Shown in pieces: positions 47,501 to 60,866 of a DNA stretch of 64,000 nt. Below the pieces are notes generated by a model that was not told where the DNA came from, ran no database searches, and was given only the letters and a program-made list of their open reading frames with translations. A program made the position numbers and the translations under genes. The stretch's first letter is position 1; each line of letters opens with the position of its first letter. The stretch spans positions 12,612,469 through 12,676,468 of the forward strand of contig NC_057790.1 of assembly GCF_014905175.1 (NCBI RefSeq). Reading direction: 5' to 3'. The stretch comes from Aphidius gifuensis. Taxonomy: Eukaryota; Arthropoda; Insecta; Hymenoptera; Braconidae.

Positions 47501-50500
47501 CTTCAAATGTCTCCTGAAGTTTTTCAGCAATAAATTCATCAACATTGTCATTATATTTTTGATCACTGGTTCCGTTATTGTTTACTGAAATACTTTGAGT
47601 ATCAATGTCATTGACTTGACCAATACTGAATCGTATTTGACGTGGTTTTCTTCCTTTATCTTCTTTGCTCTGTATTTCACTTGTAACTGAAGAAGATGAC
47701 GGTGATGTGTCTTTTAACATTTGACGTGTTTTAAGGATAGATTGTGGTTTTTCAATTGGTTGATTTATTGAACTAGTCAATTGATTTTTACGCTTAATTA
47801 TTGGAGTATCAAATGTAATACTGATATCCACTTTTTTTTTATATATTTCATCATGACGATCATGGTCATCTTGCACGACTCGTCGTTTTTTTACACCTTT
47901 TTTATCATTTTTCTGGACATTGTCATTCTTTGTTACTTGATCCAATGGACGCTTCCGCAGTGACTTTTTTTCAGGTTCAAGGAACAGTATGCTATTTTTG
48001 TCCTGTGTTTTTGATGGTAACTTTAATGACATACATGGAGCACTGATAAATGGAATTCGTGATTTTTCATGATTCAATTCTTTTGCTTTTCTCACGACAG
48101 ATTCATGTATGTCGCGTCTGTTTACACGATTTTGACAATGTGTCATTGGATGTAATGAACTTCGTATGTTTGTATAACCACTCAAACTCTGCCGTAAGAA
48201 ACTTGATGATGAGAACTTTCGGGTTATATCAGGTAGTGTTAAATTGTAGGCATTATACATCATCAGAGAAGCAGATTTGTTGATTCTATCATCAGCCCGA
48301 CTAGACTGATTGCTCATAGGATTGATACCTGTTGCCTCGGTGTAACGACAACGCTGAAGATAATAAAATAAACGTGTATCGTCATATTTTTGTTCTTCAA
48401 GAAATTTAACAAAAGCATTTTCTTCGATTGGATCAAGTGAGAGAAGTAGAATATCATTAAGACGTCCACTATCACGACATGAATGAAAAAATTTATTTAA
48501 CAATTGGTTATAGTGTGATGGTGGTCGAGAATGAAATGCTGACTGAATTAAGCCAAACTCAACTGACAGCGAGACAAGGACACTTTGATCATCAATGGAT
48601 GACAACGGTGGTTTTCTCACTTTGAGGTATGTTAATGCTAATTTATTCTGTGAATTTTTAAGAAGAGTTCTGATAATCAATCGATGGTGCCAGTCTTTGA
48701 CGTCTGAATCAGATACTAACTGTCCTGTTATTATGTCCATAAATCCTTGATAATCTTGATGATCAAGTAGCCAGAATGCCTGGATTATTTTTATCAAACT
48801 TGGACTGAGCTTAAAGGCTGCTGGATACTTAATGAGCTGATCGACACCGGGAAATGAACCTTGAAGTAGCATAACAAGATCCATTAGCAGATAGATAATA
48901 ACTTGGTGCTTGTTCTCGATTTCATTTGTGTCGGGATAATAACAATCGGTCAAACAACTTCGTAGTAATGACTGAAGTGACGGTGGTGGATAGTAGCTAG
49001 ACGATACCTGAGTTGTTTCACAGCCTTCCCGTTCCCATTGAGACATCAATGCCGGACACTCACGCACAATTAATTCATCAATAAATAAATTTTTTGTCTT
49101 TTCATCACTATTGCATTCATATTCACTTTGAGAATACTGAAGCCGTCGGTCAGCATACATGGCTGTTAGCCTATCAACTGGATATGGTATTCTAAAGTTA
49201 AATGACATTGGCAATGATTCGTCATCAAGCTCATTTGTCTCGGGCAGCAATCCAACGTCATAAAACCAGAGTAAAATATCAAGATATGTTGATATTCTTT
49301 GGAGGACACGTTGTTGTTGTTGTTGTTGCTCTTGTTGATCAATGTTTTCACAATTCATAGAAATCCATTTAAGAACATTTGACAGGCATTCCATTTGCTG
49401 TGCAAAAGATCGTAGAATTTTGATTTCAGCGTCGCCAGTGCCTATGCCAGATTGATCAAACAATGGAATACAGAGCCGATGTGCTGTGAGTTTAATTGTT
49501 GAAGCTTGTTGAACACCCCAGCGCAAAAAAGCTGGAAAAAGATATGCAGCACTGCCATCAGACCACTCCCTCACACATTTAAAAAAAAATGTAGTCCATT
49601 TTTGTTCAAGACACAGTGTTAGTAGTGACTCACGTTGATAGTCAACATTTGAATTCGATACATCGTTTGTAGATGCAATAAGTCCAGCAGAAAGACAGCG
49701 ATAATAAGTCTCTGTTGGCTGTATGATAATGATCGGTCCTGACATTGACATTTCACGTAATATTTGTGATTGAACACCACGTGTTAACCAAACAATAATA
49801 CGATTATTGTGTAATTCAAGCCATTCCAATGCCAATGAATTTGGAAATAAAAATTCTTCCGGTGAACCTTGACCAGTCTTAGAAAATTCACGTAAACTGT
49901 TTGGCATATACGAACAATTGATAATAAAACTATCACCTAATGGATCACTTGATGTCTGATAACTTGCAATAATTGCATTGACATTATCACACTCACTGAT
50001 TTTTCTTGGCATTTGTTCTTTGTACCATTGATTCAAATCGAACAAATACGTTGTACTTCCAGTAGCAATCATTAAGATACTCTCTTCTCCACGCTTATTA
50101 CCAGACTCACACTGTTCCTGACTACTGTTTCTAAGTATTGGACAAAGATTAATTATTCTACTGTCATCGTTAAGTTGTAATTGGAATTTTAGAGCTGGTT
50201 CACCATCAAGATTGAAATAATAATTTGCGCCTTTATCAGAGTACTTACGCTCAAAAAGCATTGAATACATTTTCTGGATTGGATTTTGTGACAAGGAAGT
50301 GGCAAGATCGTTTTGATAGTTAACCCAAAGATAACAGAATGGTCGTGGGTCATCAGTTGGTTCGAGTATTGCTAAATGACTGATTGATATGTTCGCCTCA
50401 ATTGCTGGACTGATCCACCTGACAACACCGCTATTTTGCCAAATAATGATCCGCCCAAAAACACCAGAAATAATGCAGCCAATTTTACGAGAATATATCA

Positions 50501-51486
50501 TTGCACTTGTTATTGTGTTATCAGATAATGGATAAGATTCAAAATCATCACGATCAAATTGAATGAATTTTTCCAATCGTTTATTCAACAGATTGAATGA
50601 CAAGTGTTTTTTTCTGTCATTTGATGGTGATTGTAATGAATTTTCATCATTTGAAATGTAGATTGAGATTGGATTAGATTCATCGTTAACTAACAATGAT
50701 GCATTATTAACATTCTCCCAGGAATCACGTTGCAAATCAATCATGAAATGATTGAGATTCCGTACAGCAGTACAAACAATACCATTTGCCTCAATAGGAT
50801 AAGTGTTTATATGTCTATCGGCGTAATCTTCCGATTCTGCACCACCATTAAGCACTGTGACTTTTTCAACACCAGCTGGTAGACGTATGGCTCTGAGTAC
50901 TTGAGATATGGTGCAATTGAAGATGCATAGTGTGCCACTTGACTCCTTGATTCGACTTGCGTCATTATCAAGACCAACGATAATTAGAGGAACTTGTCCA
51001 GTCAATGAAGGGAACTGTGCGACACATGTTATTCGATCACGAAATGTCCATGAACTAACACTTACTCCAGTCTTTACGTCAAATATAATTAAACGTGATT
51101 GACAACTTAGCCACGCATAGCTGCAATCATCGAAAAAGCCACCCAGACAGTTGTTACTCCACGTTGAGGTTTTTTTGAAGGTTGATGAGCCGGATAAAGT
51201 TCTTTTATCTTCAGGTGTTTGAAACAAATTTTCGATATCACAATTTTGTAAATTGAGAACTTGGCGAACCTGATAAGACAAATAAAAAATATTATAGACG
51301 AATTCAGTTAAAATGTTGGAAATTGTGGATTTATTTATAAGATGAATAATACACGGGCATGGTATGTATGGGGAATTTTACACTATGCAAGCAATCGAAT
51401 TGATTATTCGAGAAAAAATTTATAGCTATTTTTATAAAAACTTTCAAAATAATTACCTCGCAGTGTGAATCTTCTAATTCATTCAT
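44172..51486 (-). CDS. Elys: ELYS/AHCTF1 nucleoporin and chromatin-binding protein, four exons
   Basis: ELYS seeds nuclear pore assembly by binding chromatin and recruiting the Nup107-160 complex. Exons: 51486-51457 (MNELEDSHCE), 51269-44681, 44524-44446 and 44322-44172; introns 187, 156 and 123 nt, all GT-AG; total 6849 nt = 2282 aa plus stop (human ELYS is about 2266). Residues about 1-500 form the seven-bladed WD-like propeller; about 500-1000 are the ELYS helical domain (HQVIIYLLMDLVMLLQ, IKIIQAFWLLDHQDYQGF match the family). A Gln run lies near residue 660. The tail is disordered and highly charged, with an AT-hook core (KRGRPPKSS, near residue 1800) and about 14 repeats of a basic-x-Ser motif. 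A second reading ends at the in-frame TAA at 44652; I prefer splicing from 44681 because phases agree and the downstream exons stay open. The exon-3 acceptor could instead lie 12 nt upstream (44536). Confidence 0.9.
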
Positions 51487-51700
51487 GTTTAAAATGATGT
51501 ATGTTAACTACATTTATTGTTAAATCTTGTTATTAATTAATAACAATTAATAACGATAGTGAAATTTAACCGCCTTTTTTCTTGCAATCTTTGAGGTTGT
51601 GTTTTTGCTGTTTTTAGTAATTTGACGCTTTATAGCAAATGTTAATTTTGTAGCTCTTAATCTCTTATCTATCACATATCTATGGGCTCCACTAAACACC
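51487..51700. promoter_or_regulatory. Elys: putative promoter and 5' UTR region of ELYS
   Basis: AT-rich interval between the ELYS start codon and the first repeat; no motif assigned. Confidence 0.25.
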
Positions 51701-51720
51701 ACTAAAATATAATAAAACGG

Positions 51721-51882
51721 CACCCGTATTCACAGGGCATTACAATTTAGGGCTTTTTTCATCCACCGGTGACGCTCGTGGAGCTTTTATATGTAAAATC
51801 TATATAAAAAAAAATTTATAAGCGCCATCAGTGGCAAAAAAAAGCTCTAAATTGTATAAAATTTGCCCTGTGAATACGGGTG
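51721..51882. mobile_element. CACCCG-ended MITE
   Basis: Flanks CGG and CAG; inserted in the terminal repeat of I3. Confidence 0.9.
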
Positions 51883-51910
51883 CAGGAAGGTGAACTCCTA
51901 TGCTTAGCCA

Positions 51911-52856
51911 CAGTGTTGGGTAGGTAAGATACCTTGGTATCTTACATGGGTAAGATACCATGTAAGATACTGTATCTTACATCATTGGTTTCATACATTG
52001 AGGTATCTTACACTGCGTTCCCAGCGCCTCCTATGATTTTTTAGTGGAACCTTCATGCCACAATTTTTTTTTTATTCTATAAATACATGTCATTTATTTA
52101 TTAAATAAATAAAAATCCCAAGAACAAGCAGTAGCTAAGGAAAAGATGGAGCTAAGGAATTACAGTTGCTGCAGTGGGTATAAGGAATTATTTTTTGAGC
52201 AACTGTAATTCCTTAGCCACGCATCTTTTCGCCAGCTACTTTCACTTATTTTATAAATAAAATACATGTAAATTTATTTTTTAAAAATACAAATGTCGAA
52301 GGAAAAGCAGTAGCTAAGGAAAAGATGTAGCTAAGGAATTAAGGTTGCCAAAGAATTATGTTTCAAGGAAATAATGTTGCTTAAAATATAATTCTTTGGC
52401 AACCTATTCTCCAGCCATCTTTTCCTTAGCTACTGCTTTTCCTTGAACATTTTTATTTATTTCAAATAAAATTACATGTATATTATTTATTTGAGAAATA
52501 AAACTGTCCAAGGAAAAGCAGTAGCTAAGGAAAAGATGTAGCTAAGGAATTACAGTTGCCAAAAAAATTCTGTTTCAAGCAACATTACTTTCTTAAAACA
52601 TAATTGTTTGGCAACATTAATTTCCGAGCTACATCTTTTCTTAGCCACTGCTTCTCCTTGGTATCTTATATATTTATTTAACAAATAAAATACATGTACC
52701 AACATATATCGAGCAATGACAGCTAATTGTCGAGTCGACAGTCGGTAAGAATGTTCAAAAATGGCGTCTCAGGTATCTTACAGTTTCTTACAGTATCTTA
52801 CAGTATCTTACTGTAAGTGTATGAAACCTCAAAAATCGACCATTCACCCATCACTG
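51911..52856 (+). mobile_element. hAT-type element Z3 with satellite interior
   Basis: CAGTGTTGGGTAGGTAAG...CACCCATCACTG; flanks CTTAGCCA and (CA)GTTAGCCA approximate an 8-bp duplication. Satellite units about 52100-52690. Confidence 0.82.
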
Positions 52857-53176
52857 CAGTTAGCCAATGCACGGAGTGTCGCTAGAGATAGCAATATATT
52901 GGTTGGCTTTCCCTCTCACTCACGCATGCGCACATTAAATCTTGTACAGTCAACGTCAAAACAAACAAGTACTACACGGTATAAAAGTTACATTATATTT
53001 CAGTAGTCTCAACCAATTATAGTTGACGTGACTGTACCGACAAGGACAACAGGCCAACCATTGAGTTTCTCTCTCGGCGACACAAAGTTCGGCTTCCAGT
53101 TTTATTATATTTCAGTGAGTTATCCCTGTCGCCGGGGATAACTGAGGGGATAATTATGTCGAGAATAGCTATCCTG

Positions 53177-53339
53177 CAGTCCAATTCACGGGGCAAATTT
53201 TTTACAATTTAGGGCTTTTTTTTGCCGCTGATGGCGCTTGTAAAAATTTTTTTTATATAGATTTTACATACAAAAGCTTCACAAGCGCTGTGAGTGGTGA
53301 AAAAAAGCCCTAAATTGTAATGCCCTGTGAATTGAACTG
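53177..53339. mobile_element. palindromic CNG-flanked MITE
   Basis: CTG on both flanks; right next to ACTGGTA-type repeats. Confidence 0.9.
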
Positions 53340-53640
53340 CTGGTAGCTACCGGTAATTTTCATTGGAAATCTACCAGTAAGACCTACCAGTAATCTACTA
53401 GTAGATAACTGGTAGGAACTAACGGTAATTTCTACGAGTAACCTACCAGTAGATTACTGGTAGGACCTACTGGTAGATTACTGGTAAGTCTTTCCGGTAT
53501 CTCCTACCAGTAATTTACCGGTAGAATACTGGTAAGATTTACCAGTAGGTCCTACCAGCAATCTACTGGTAGGTTACTCGTAGGAATTACCGGTAGTTCC
53601 TACCAGTTATCTACCAGTAGATTACTGGTAGTTTCTGCCA
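53340..53640. repeat. TACCAGTAATCTACCAGTA-type short repeats
   Basis: Irregular 20-42-bp direct and inverted repeats of CTACCAGTA/TACTGGTAG; the H-family subterminal repeats. Confidence 0.8.
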
Positions 53641-54139
53641 ATCAATTAATTCGCAGTTTGAAAACTAAAGATTTAGCTATCAATTGTATCAATATATGCT
53701 CGGTGACACAAAATAAATTCAGAGCATGATGATTGAACAGGAAATAAATGTAGAAACATATATAGTTTTGTGATGAATATATAATTTTATAAATAAATTT
53801 TTTGAATAAAATCTACATGAATAAATATATTGTATATTTTGATGAAAATTTTATAAAATGGATTAAATATAATATAATTAATAGAACAGGAAAATTAATT
53901 ATTATTTGTAATGTTTTTTTTTTTTAAATGTCGATCTATGCTGCTCCGGCTGTTTTAGTTTTTTCAGCCCTACGATTTTTGGTACTTTTAAATGCACATT
54001 GCATGAATTTGTTGAACTCTTCATCTGTTGGCTGACGTTGTCTAAAAATACGTGGAACAGCTTCTGAAAAACCGAAGAAGAATGCTCAAATATTATTTTA
54101 TTTATTATTAATACATATGTGATATTTTTTTTTAAAACC
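53641..54139. other. no gene seen
   Basis: AT-rich. An 80-codon minus frame at 53902-54144 (ending in a KKKK-rich tail) is not convincing. Confidence 0.35.
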
Positions 54140-57100
54140 AACACCCCCCAGGGAAAGCAGTAGCTAAAGAATTAATTTGGCCAGAAAAATTATGTTTTAA
54201 GCAACATTAATTTCTTAGCTACATCTTCTCCTTAGTAATCCATTTATCGGTGAATAAAACACATGGAGTTTATTATTAATAAATAAAATACATGGAGTTT
54301 TATTATTTATTAATTTTATTATTAATCAAATTCCATGTGTTTTATTTACAGATAAATGGATTACTAAGGAGAAGACGTAGCTAAAAAAATTAATGTTGCT
54401 TAAAACATAATTACCTATCGCCAACTATCTTTTCACTTAGCTACTGTTTTTCCTTGGAAATTTGTATTTAAAAAAAATAAATTTACATGTATTTTATTTA
54501 TAAAAAAAAAAAAAATGTCCACGGGAAAGCAGTAGCTAAGGAAAAGATGTAGCTAAGGAAATAATGTGACTAAGGGATTATTTCCTTGAAGAATTATGTT
54601 TCGAGGAAATAATTCCTTAGTCATATTAATTCCTTATAAATAAAATACATGTAAATTTATTTTTCAAAAATACAAATGTCCAAGGAAAAGCAGTAGGTAA
54701 GGAAAAGATGTAGCTAAGGAATTTAGGCTGCCAAAGAATTATGTTTCAAGGAAATAATCCCTAAGTCACATTAATTCCTTAGCTACATCTTTTCCTTAGC
54801 TACTGCTTTTCCTTGGACATTTTTTATTTATTTTATAAATAAAATACATGTAAATTTATTTTTTAAAAATACAAATGTCCAAGGAAAAGCAGTAGCTAAG
54901 GTAAAGATGCAGCTAAGGAATTGAGGCTGCCAAAGTATTATGTTTCAAGGAAATAATCCCTTAGTCACATTAATTCCTTAGCTACATCTTTTCCTTAGCT
55001 ACTGGTTTTCCTTGGACATTTTTTATTTATTTTATAAATAAAATACATGTAAATTTATTTTTTTAAAAATACAAATTTCCAAGTAAAAGCAGTAGCTAAG
55101 GAAAAGATGTAGCTATAAGGAATTGAGGCTGCCAAAGAATTATGTTTCAAGGAAATAATTCCTTAGCTACTGCTTTTCCATGAACATTTTCTATTTAGTT
55201 TATAAATAAAATACATGTAAATTTATTTTCCAAAAATACAAATGTCCAAGGAAAAGCAGTAGCTAAGGAAAAGATGTAGCTAAGGAATTGAGGCTGCCAA
55301 AGAATTATGTTTCGAGGAAATAATCCCTTAGTCACATCAATTCCTTAGCTACTGCTTTTCCTTGGACATTTTTTATTTATTTTATAAATAAAATACATGT
55401 AAATTTATTTTTTAAAAATACAAAATTTCCAAGGAAAAGCAGTAGCTAAGGAGAAGATGTAGCTAAGGAATTGAGGCTGCCAAAGAATTATGTTTCGAGG
55501 AAATAATCCTATAGCTACATCTTTTCCTTAGCTACTGCTTTTTCTTGGACATTTTTTATTTATTTTATAAATAAAATACATGTAAATTTATTTTTCAAAA
55601 ATACAAATGTCCAAGGAAAAGCAGTAGCTAAGGAATTGAGGCTGCCAAAGAATTATGTTTCAAGGAAATAATTCCCTAGTCACATTAATTCCTTAGCTAC
55701 ATCTTTTCCTTAGCTACTGCTTTTCCTTGGACATTTTTTATTTAATATACATGTAATTTTTAAAAAATACAAATTTCCAAGGAAAAGCAGTAGCTAAGGA
55801 AAGATGTAGCTAAGAAATGAGGCCGCCAAAAATTATGTTTCAGGAAATAGCCCATCTTCGCCAGCTACTGCTTTTCCTTGGACATTTATTTTTGAAAAAT
55901 AAATACATATGATTATTTATAAAATAAATAAAAAATGTCCAAGGAAAAGATGTAGCTAAGCAATTAATGTGACTGAGGAATTATCTCCTTGAAACATAAT
56001 TCTTTGGCAGCCTCAATTCTTTAGCTACATCTTTTCCTTGGATATTTTTATTTTCGAAAAATAAATTTACATGTATTTTATTTATAAAATAAATAAAAAA
56101 TGTCCAAGGAAAAGCAGTAGCTAAGGAAAAGATGTAGCTAAGGAAATAATGTGACTAAGGGATTATTTCCTTGAAGAATTATGTTTCGAGGAAATAATTC
56201 CTTAGTCATATTAATTCCTTATAAATAAAATACATGTGAATTTATTTTTCAAAAATACAAATGTCCAAGGAAAAGCAGTAGCTAAGGAAAAGATGTAGCT
56301 AAGGAAATAATGTGACTAAGGGATTATTTCCTTGAAGAATTATTTTTCGAGGAAATAATTCCTTAGTCATATTAATTCCTTATAAATAAAATATATGTAA
56401 ATTTATTTTTCAAAAATACAAATGTCCAAGGAAAAGCAGTAGCTAAGGAAAAGATGTAGCTAAGGAATTTAGGCTGCCAAAGAATTATGTTTCAAGGAAA
56501 TAATCCCTTAGTCACATTAATTCCTTAGCTACATCTTTTCCTTAGCTACTGCTTTTCCTTGGACATTTTTTATTTATTTTATAAATAAAATACATGTAAA
56601 TTTATTTTTCAAAAATACAAATGTCCAAGGAAAAGCAGTAGCTAAGGTAAAGATGCAGCTAAGGAATTGAGGCTGCCAAAGTATTATGTTTCAAGGAAAT
56701 AATCCCTTAGTCACATTAATTCCTTAGCTACATCTTTTCCTTAGCTACTGGTTTTTTTGCCTTTTTTATTTTTTAAATAAAATACATGTAAATTTATTTT
56801 TTAAAAATACAAATTTCCAAGGAAAAGCAGTAGCTAAGGAAAGATGTAGCTATAAGGAATTGAGGCTGCCAAAAATTATGTTTCAAGGAAATAATTCATA
56901 GCTACTGCTTTTCCTTGGACATTTTCTATTTAGTTTATAAATAAAATACATGTAAATTTATTTTCCAAAAATACAAATGTCCAAGGAAAAGCAGTAGCTA
57001 AGGAAAAGATGTAGCTAAGGAATTTAGGCTGCCAAAGAATTATGTTTCGAGAAAATAATCCCTTAGTCACATCAATTCCTTAGCTACTGCTCTTCCTTGG

Positions 57101-60020
57101 ACATTTTTTATTTATTTTATAAATAAAATACATGTAAATTTATTTTTTAAAAATACAAATTTCCAAGGAAAAGCAGTAGCTAAGGAAAAGATGTAGCTAA
57201 GGAATTGAGGCTGCCAAAGAATTATGTTTCGAGGAAATAATCCCTTAGTCACATCAATTCCTTAGCTACTGCTTTTCCTTGGACATTTTTTATTTATTTT
57301 ATAAATAAAATACATGTAAATTTATTTTTCAAAAATACAAATGTCCAAGGAAAAGCAGTAGCTAAGGAATTGAGGCTGCCAAAGTATTATGTTTCAAGGA
57401 AATAATTCCTTAGTCACATTAATTCCTTAGCTACATCTTTTCCATAACTACTGGTTTTCCTTGGACATTTTTTATTTATTTCATAAATAAAATACATGTA
57501 AATTTATTTTTTAAAAATACAAATTTCCAAGGAAAAGCAGTAGCTAAGGAAAAGATGTAGCTAAGAAATTGAGGCCGCCAAAGAATTATGTTTCAAGGAA
57601 ATAATTCCTTAGCTACATCTTTTCCTTAGCTCTATTTTTAAAATGTAATTTACATGTATTTTATTTATAAAATAAATAAAAAATGTCCAAGGAAAAGATG
57701 TAGCTAAGCAATTAATGTGACTGAGGAATTATCTCCTTGAAACATAATTCTTTGGCAGCCTCAATTCTTTAGCTACATCTTTTCCTTAGCTACTGCTTTT
57801 CCTTGGAAATTTGTATTTTTAAAAAAATAAATTTACATGTATTTTATTTACAAAATAAATAAAAAATGTCCAAGGAAAAGCAGTAGCTAAGGAAAAGATG
57901 TAGCTAAGGAAAAGATGTAGCTAAGGAAATAATGTGACTAAGGGATTATTTCCTTGAAGAATTATGTTTCGAGGAAATAATTCCTTAGTCATATTAATTC
58001 CTTATAAATAAAATACATGTAAATTTATTTTTCAAAAATACAAATGTCCAAGGAAAAGCAGTAGCTAAGGAAAAGATGTAGCTAAGGAATTGAGGCTGCC
58101 AAAGAATTATGTTTCAAGGAAATAATTCCTTAGTCACATTAATTCCTTAGCTACATCTTCACTATAACTAACTTTTCCTATTTATTTTATAAATAAAATA
58201 CATGTAAATTTATTTTTTAAAAATACAAATGTCCAAGGAAAAGCAGTAGCTAAGGTAAAGATGCAGCTAAGGAATTGAGGCTGCCAAAGTATTATGTTTC
58301 AAGGAAATAATCCCTTAGTCACATTAATTCCTTAGCTACATCTTTTCCTTAGCTACTGGTTTTCCTTGGACATTTTTTATTTATTTTATAAATAAAATAC
58401 ATGTAAATTTATTTTTTTAAAAATACAAATTTCCAAGGAAAAGCAGTAGCTAAGGAAAAGATGTAGCTATAAGGAATTGAGGCTGCCAAAGAATTATGTT
58501 TCAAGGAAATAATTCCTTAGCTACTGCTTTTCCTTGAACATTTTCTATTTAGTTTATAAATAAAATACATGTAAATTTATTTTCCAAAAATACAAATGTC
58601 CAAGGAAAAGCAGTAGCTAAGGAAAAGATGTAGCTAAGGAATTGAGGCTGCCAAAGAATTATGTTTCGAGGAAATAATCCCTTAGTCACATCAATTCCTT
58701 AGCTACTGCTTTTCCTTGGACATTTTTTATTTATTTTATAAATAAAATACATGTAAATTTATTTTCCAAAAATACAAATTTCCAAGGAAAAGCAGTAGCT
58801 AAGGAAAAGATGTAGCTAAGGAATTGAGGCTGCCAAAGAATTATGTTTCGAGGAAATAATCCCTTAGTCACATCAATTCCTTAGCTACTGCTTTTCCTTG
58901 GACATTTTTTATTTATTTTATAAATAAAATACATGTAAATTTATTTTTCAAAAATACAAATGTCCAAGGAAAAGCAGTAGCTAAGGAATTGAGGCTGCCA
59001 AAGTATTATGTTTCAAGGAAATAATTCCTTAGTCACATTAATTCCTTAGCTACATCTTTTCCATAACTACTGGTTTTCCTTGGACATTTTTTATTTATTT
59101 CATAAATAAAATACATGTAAATTTATTTTTTAAAAATACAAATTTCCAAGGAAAAGCAGTAGCTAAGGAAAAGATGTAGCTAAGTTGAGGCCGCCAAAAA
59201 TTATGTTTCAAGGAAATAATTCCTTAGCTACATCTTTTCCTAGCTACTCACTGACATTTATTATTTTTAAAAATTATGTATTTTATTTATAAAATAAATA
59301 AAAAATGTCCAAGGAAAAGATGTAGCTAAGCAATTAATGTGACTGAGGAATTATCTCCTTGAAACATAATTCTTTGGCAGCCTCAATTCTTTAGCTACAC
59401 CTTTTCCTTAGCTACTGCTTTTCTTTGGAAATTTGTATTTTTAAACAATAAATTCACATGTATTTTATTTATAAAATAAATAAAAAATGTCCAAGTAAAA
59501 GCAGTAGCTAAGGAAAAGATGTAGCTAAGGAATTAATGTGACTAAGGGATTGTTTTCGTGAAACATAATTCTTTGGCAGCCTTAATTACTTAGCTACATC
59601 CTTAGCTAAGGAATTAAGGTTGCCAAGAAATTATTTTTCAAGCAATTAATGTTGCCTAAAACATAATTTTTTGGCAACTTTAATTTTTTAGCTACATCTT
59701 TTCGTTAGCTACTGCTTGTTCTTGCGATTTTTATTTTTGTAATGACTAAAAAATATAATATTTCATTTTTCGAAAATAAAATTCCCAATGAAAAGATGTA
59801 GCTGAGGAAAAGATATAGCTAAGAAATTAATGTGGCCAGAAAAATTATGTTTAAAGCAACTTCAATTCCTTAGCTACATTTTTTCCTTAGCTACATCTTT
59901 TCCTTAGACATATTTATCCTTCAAAAATCAAATTACATTTACTTTATTTATTAAATAAATGAATTTATATATAGGTCAACCAGTAGCTAAGGGAAAAATG
60001 TAGCTCAGGAATCAATGTGG
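54140..60020. repeat. large satellite array, about 30 dyad units
   Basis: Same core as H1 arrays, with units of about 170-240 bp (ATACATG landmarks at 54844, 55043, 55211). Blocks of several units recur as higher-order copies: 54480-55400 resembles 56080-57120 and 57830-58730. Confidence 0.88.
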
Positions 60021-60229
60021 CTAGAAAAATTATGTTTCAAGCAACATTCCATCTTCACTACATCTTCTGGGACATTTTTCTTTTAAAAAAAATCAATTTT
60101 TTTAGCTGCATTTATACTTTAGCTGTATGCCGTAAAATATTAATTTATTCAATAATATTATTACAAGCAAGCGTGATATTTATTGCGGCAAATACTCTAA
60201 TGCTGAGGCTTTCGGGTTTATTAAAATGA

Positions 60230-60466
60230 TTTACCAGTAATCTACCAGTAGACTACTGGTAGTTGATACCAGTAATTTTTTACCGGAAATTTACTGGTAG
60301 ATTACTGGTAGTTCCTACTGGTAGTATTTACCAGTAGAATTCCAGTAATATACTGGTTGGAAATTACTGGTAGGAGCTACCAGTTATCTACCAGTAGTAG
60401 TTACTGGTAAGCTACCAGTAGATTACCGGTAGCATATAATCCTACCAGTTGTGGTTATTTGGGTAG
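60230..60466. repeat. TACCAGTA-type short repeats, right end of H3
   Basis: CTACCAGTAGACTACTGGTAG-like units in both orientations. Confidence 0.8.
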
Positions 60467-60700
60467 CAATATATTGGTTGGCATTCCCTCTCACTTACGC
60501 ATGCGCACATTGAATTGCATTGAATCTTGTACAGTCAACATCAAAACAAACTAGTACTTCACGGTACAAAAGTTACATTATATTTCAGTAGTCTCAACCA
60601 ATTATAGTTGACGTGACTGTACCGACAAGGACAACATCCCAACCATTGAGTTTCTCTCTCGGCGACACGAAGTTCAGCTTCCAGTTTTATTATATTTCAA
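60467..60700 (-). mobile_element. element I4, left-truncated
   Basis: Matches 52890-53116 in the same orientation; begins at TAGCAATATATTGG immediately after H3. Confidence 0.65.
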
Positions 60701-60859
60701 CACCCGTATTCACGGGGCAAAATTGTTCTCATTAGGGCTTTTTTTTCCGCTGATGGCGCTTGACAAAATTTTTTTTATATAGATTTCATATAGAAAGGCT
60801 TCACAAACGCCACCATCGGAAAAAAACGCCTTAATGAGAACATCCTCTGAATACGGGTG
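60701..60859. mobile_element. CACCCG-ended MITE (TTCTCATTAGGGC subtype)
   Basis: Left flank CAA (probably a decayed CAG), right CAG. Confidence 0.85.
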
Positions 60860-60866
60860 CAGTGAT

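Larger units (their letters stand above)
51701..53116 (-). mobile_element. MULE-like element I3, split by a MITE and Z3
   Basis: Reverse copy of element I; its parts flank the MITE at 51721 and Z3 at 51911. Right end TTTTATTATATTTCAGT. Confidence 0.6.
53140..60466. mobile_element. large satellite-bearing element H3 (boundaries approximate)
   Basis: ACTGGTA/TACCAGT repeats at 53340-53640 and 60230-60460 bracket a 5.9-kb array. The right end reads GGTTATTTGGG, close to the H end; the left end is unclear. Direct copies of element I (I3, I4) lie on either side. Confidence 0.55.
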
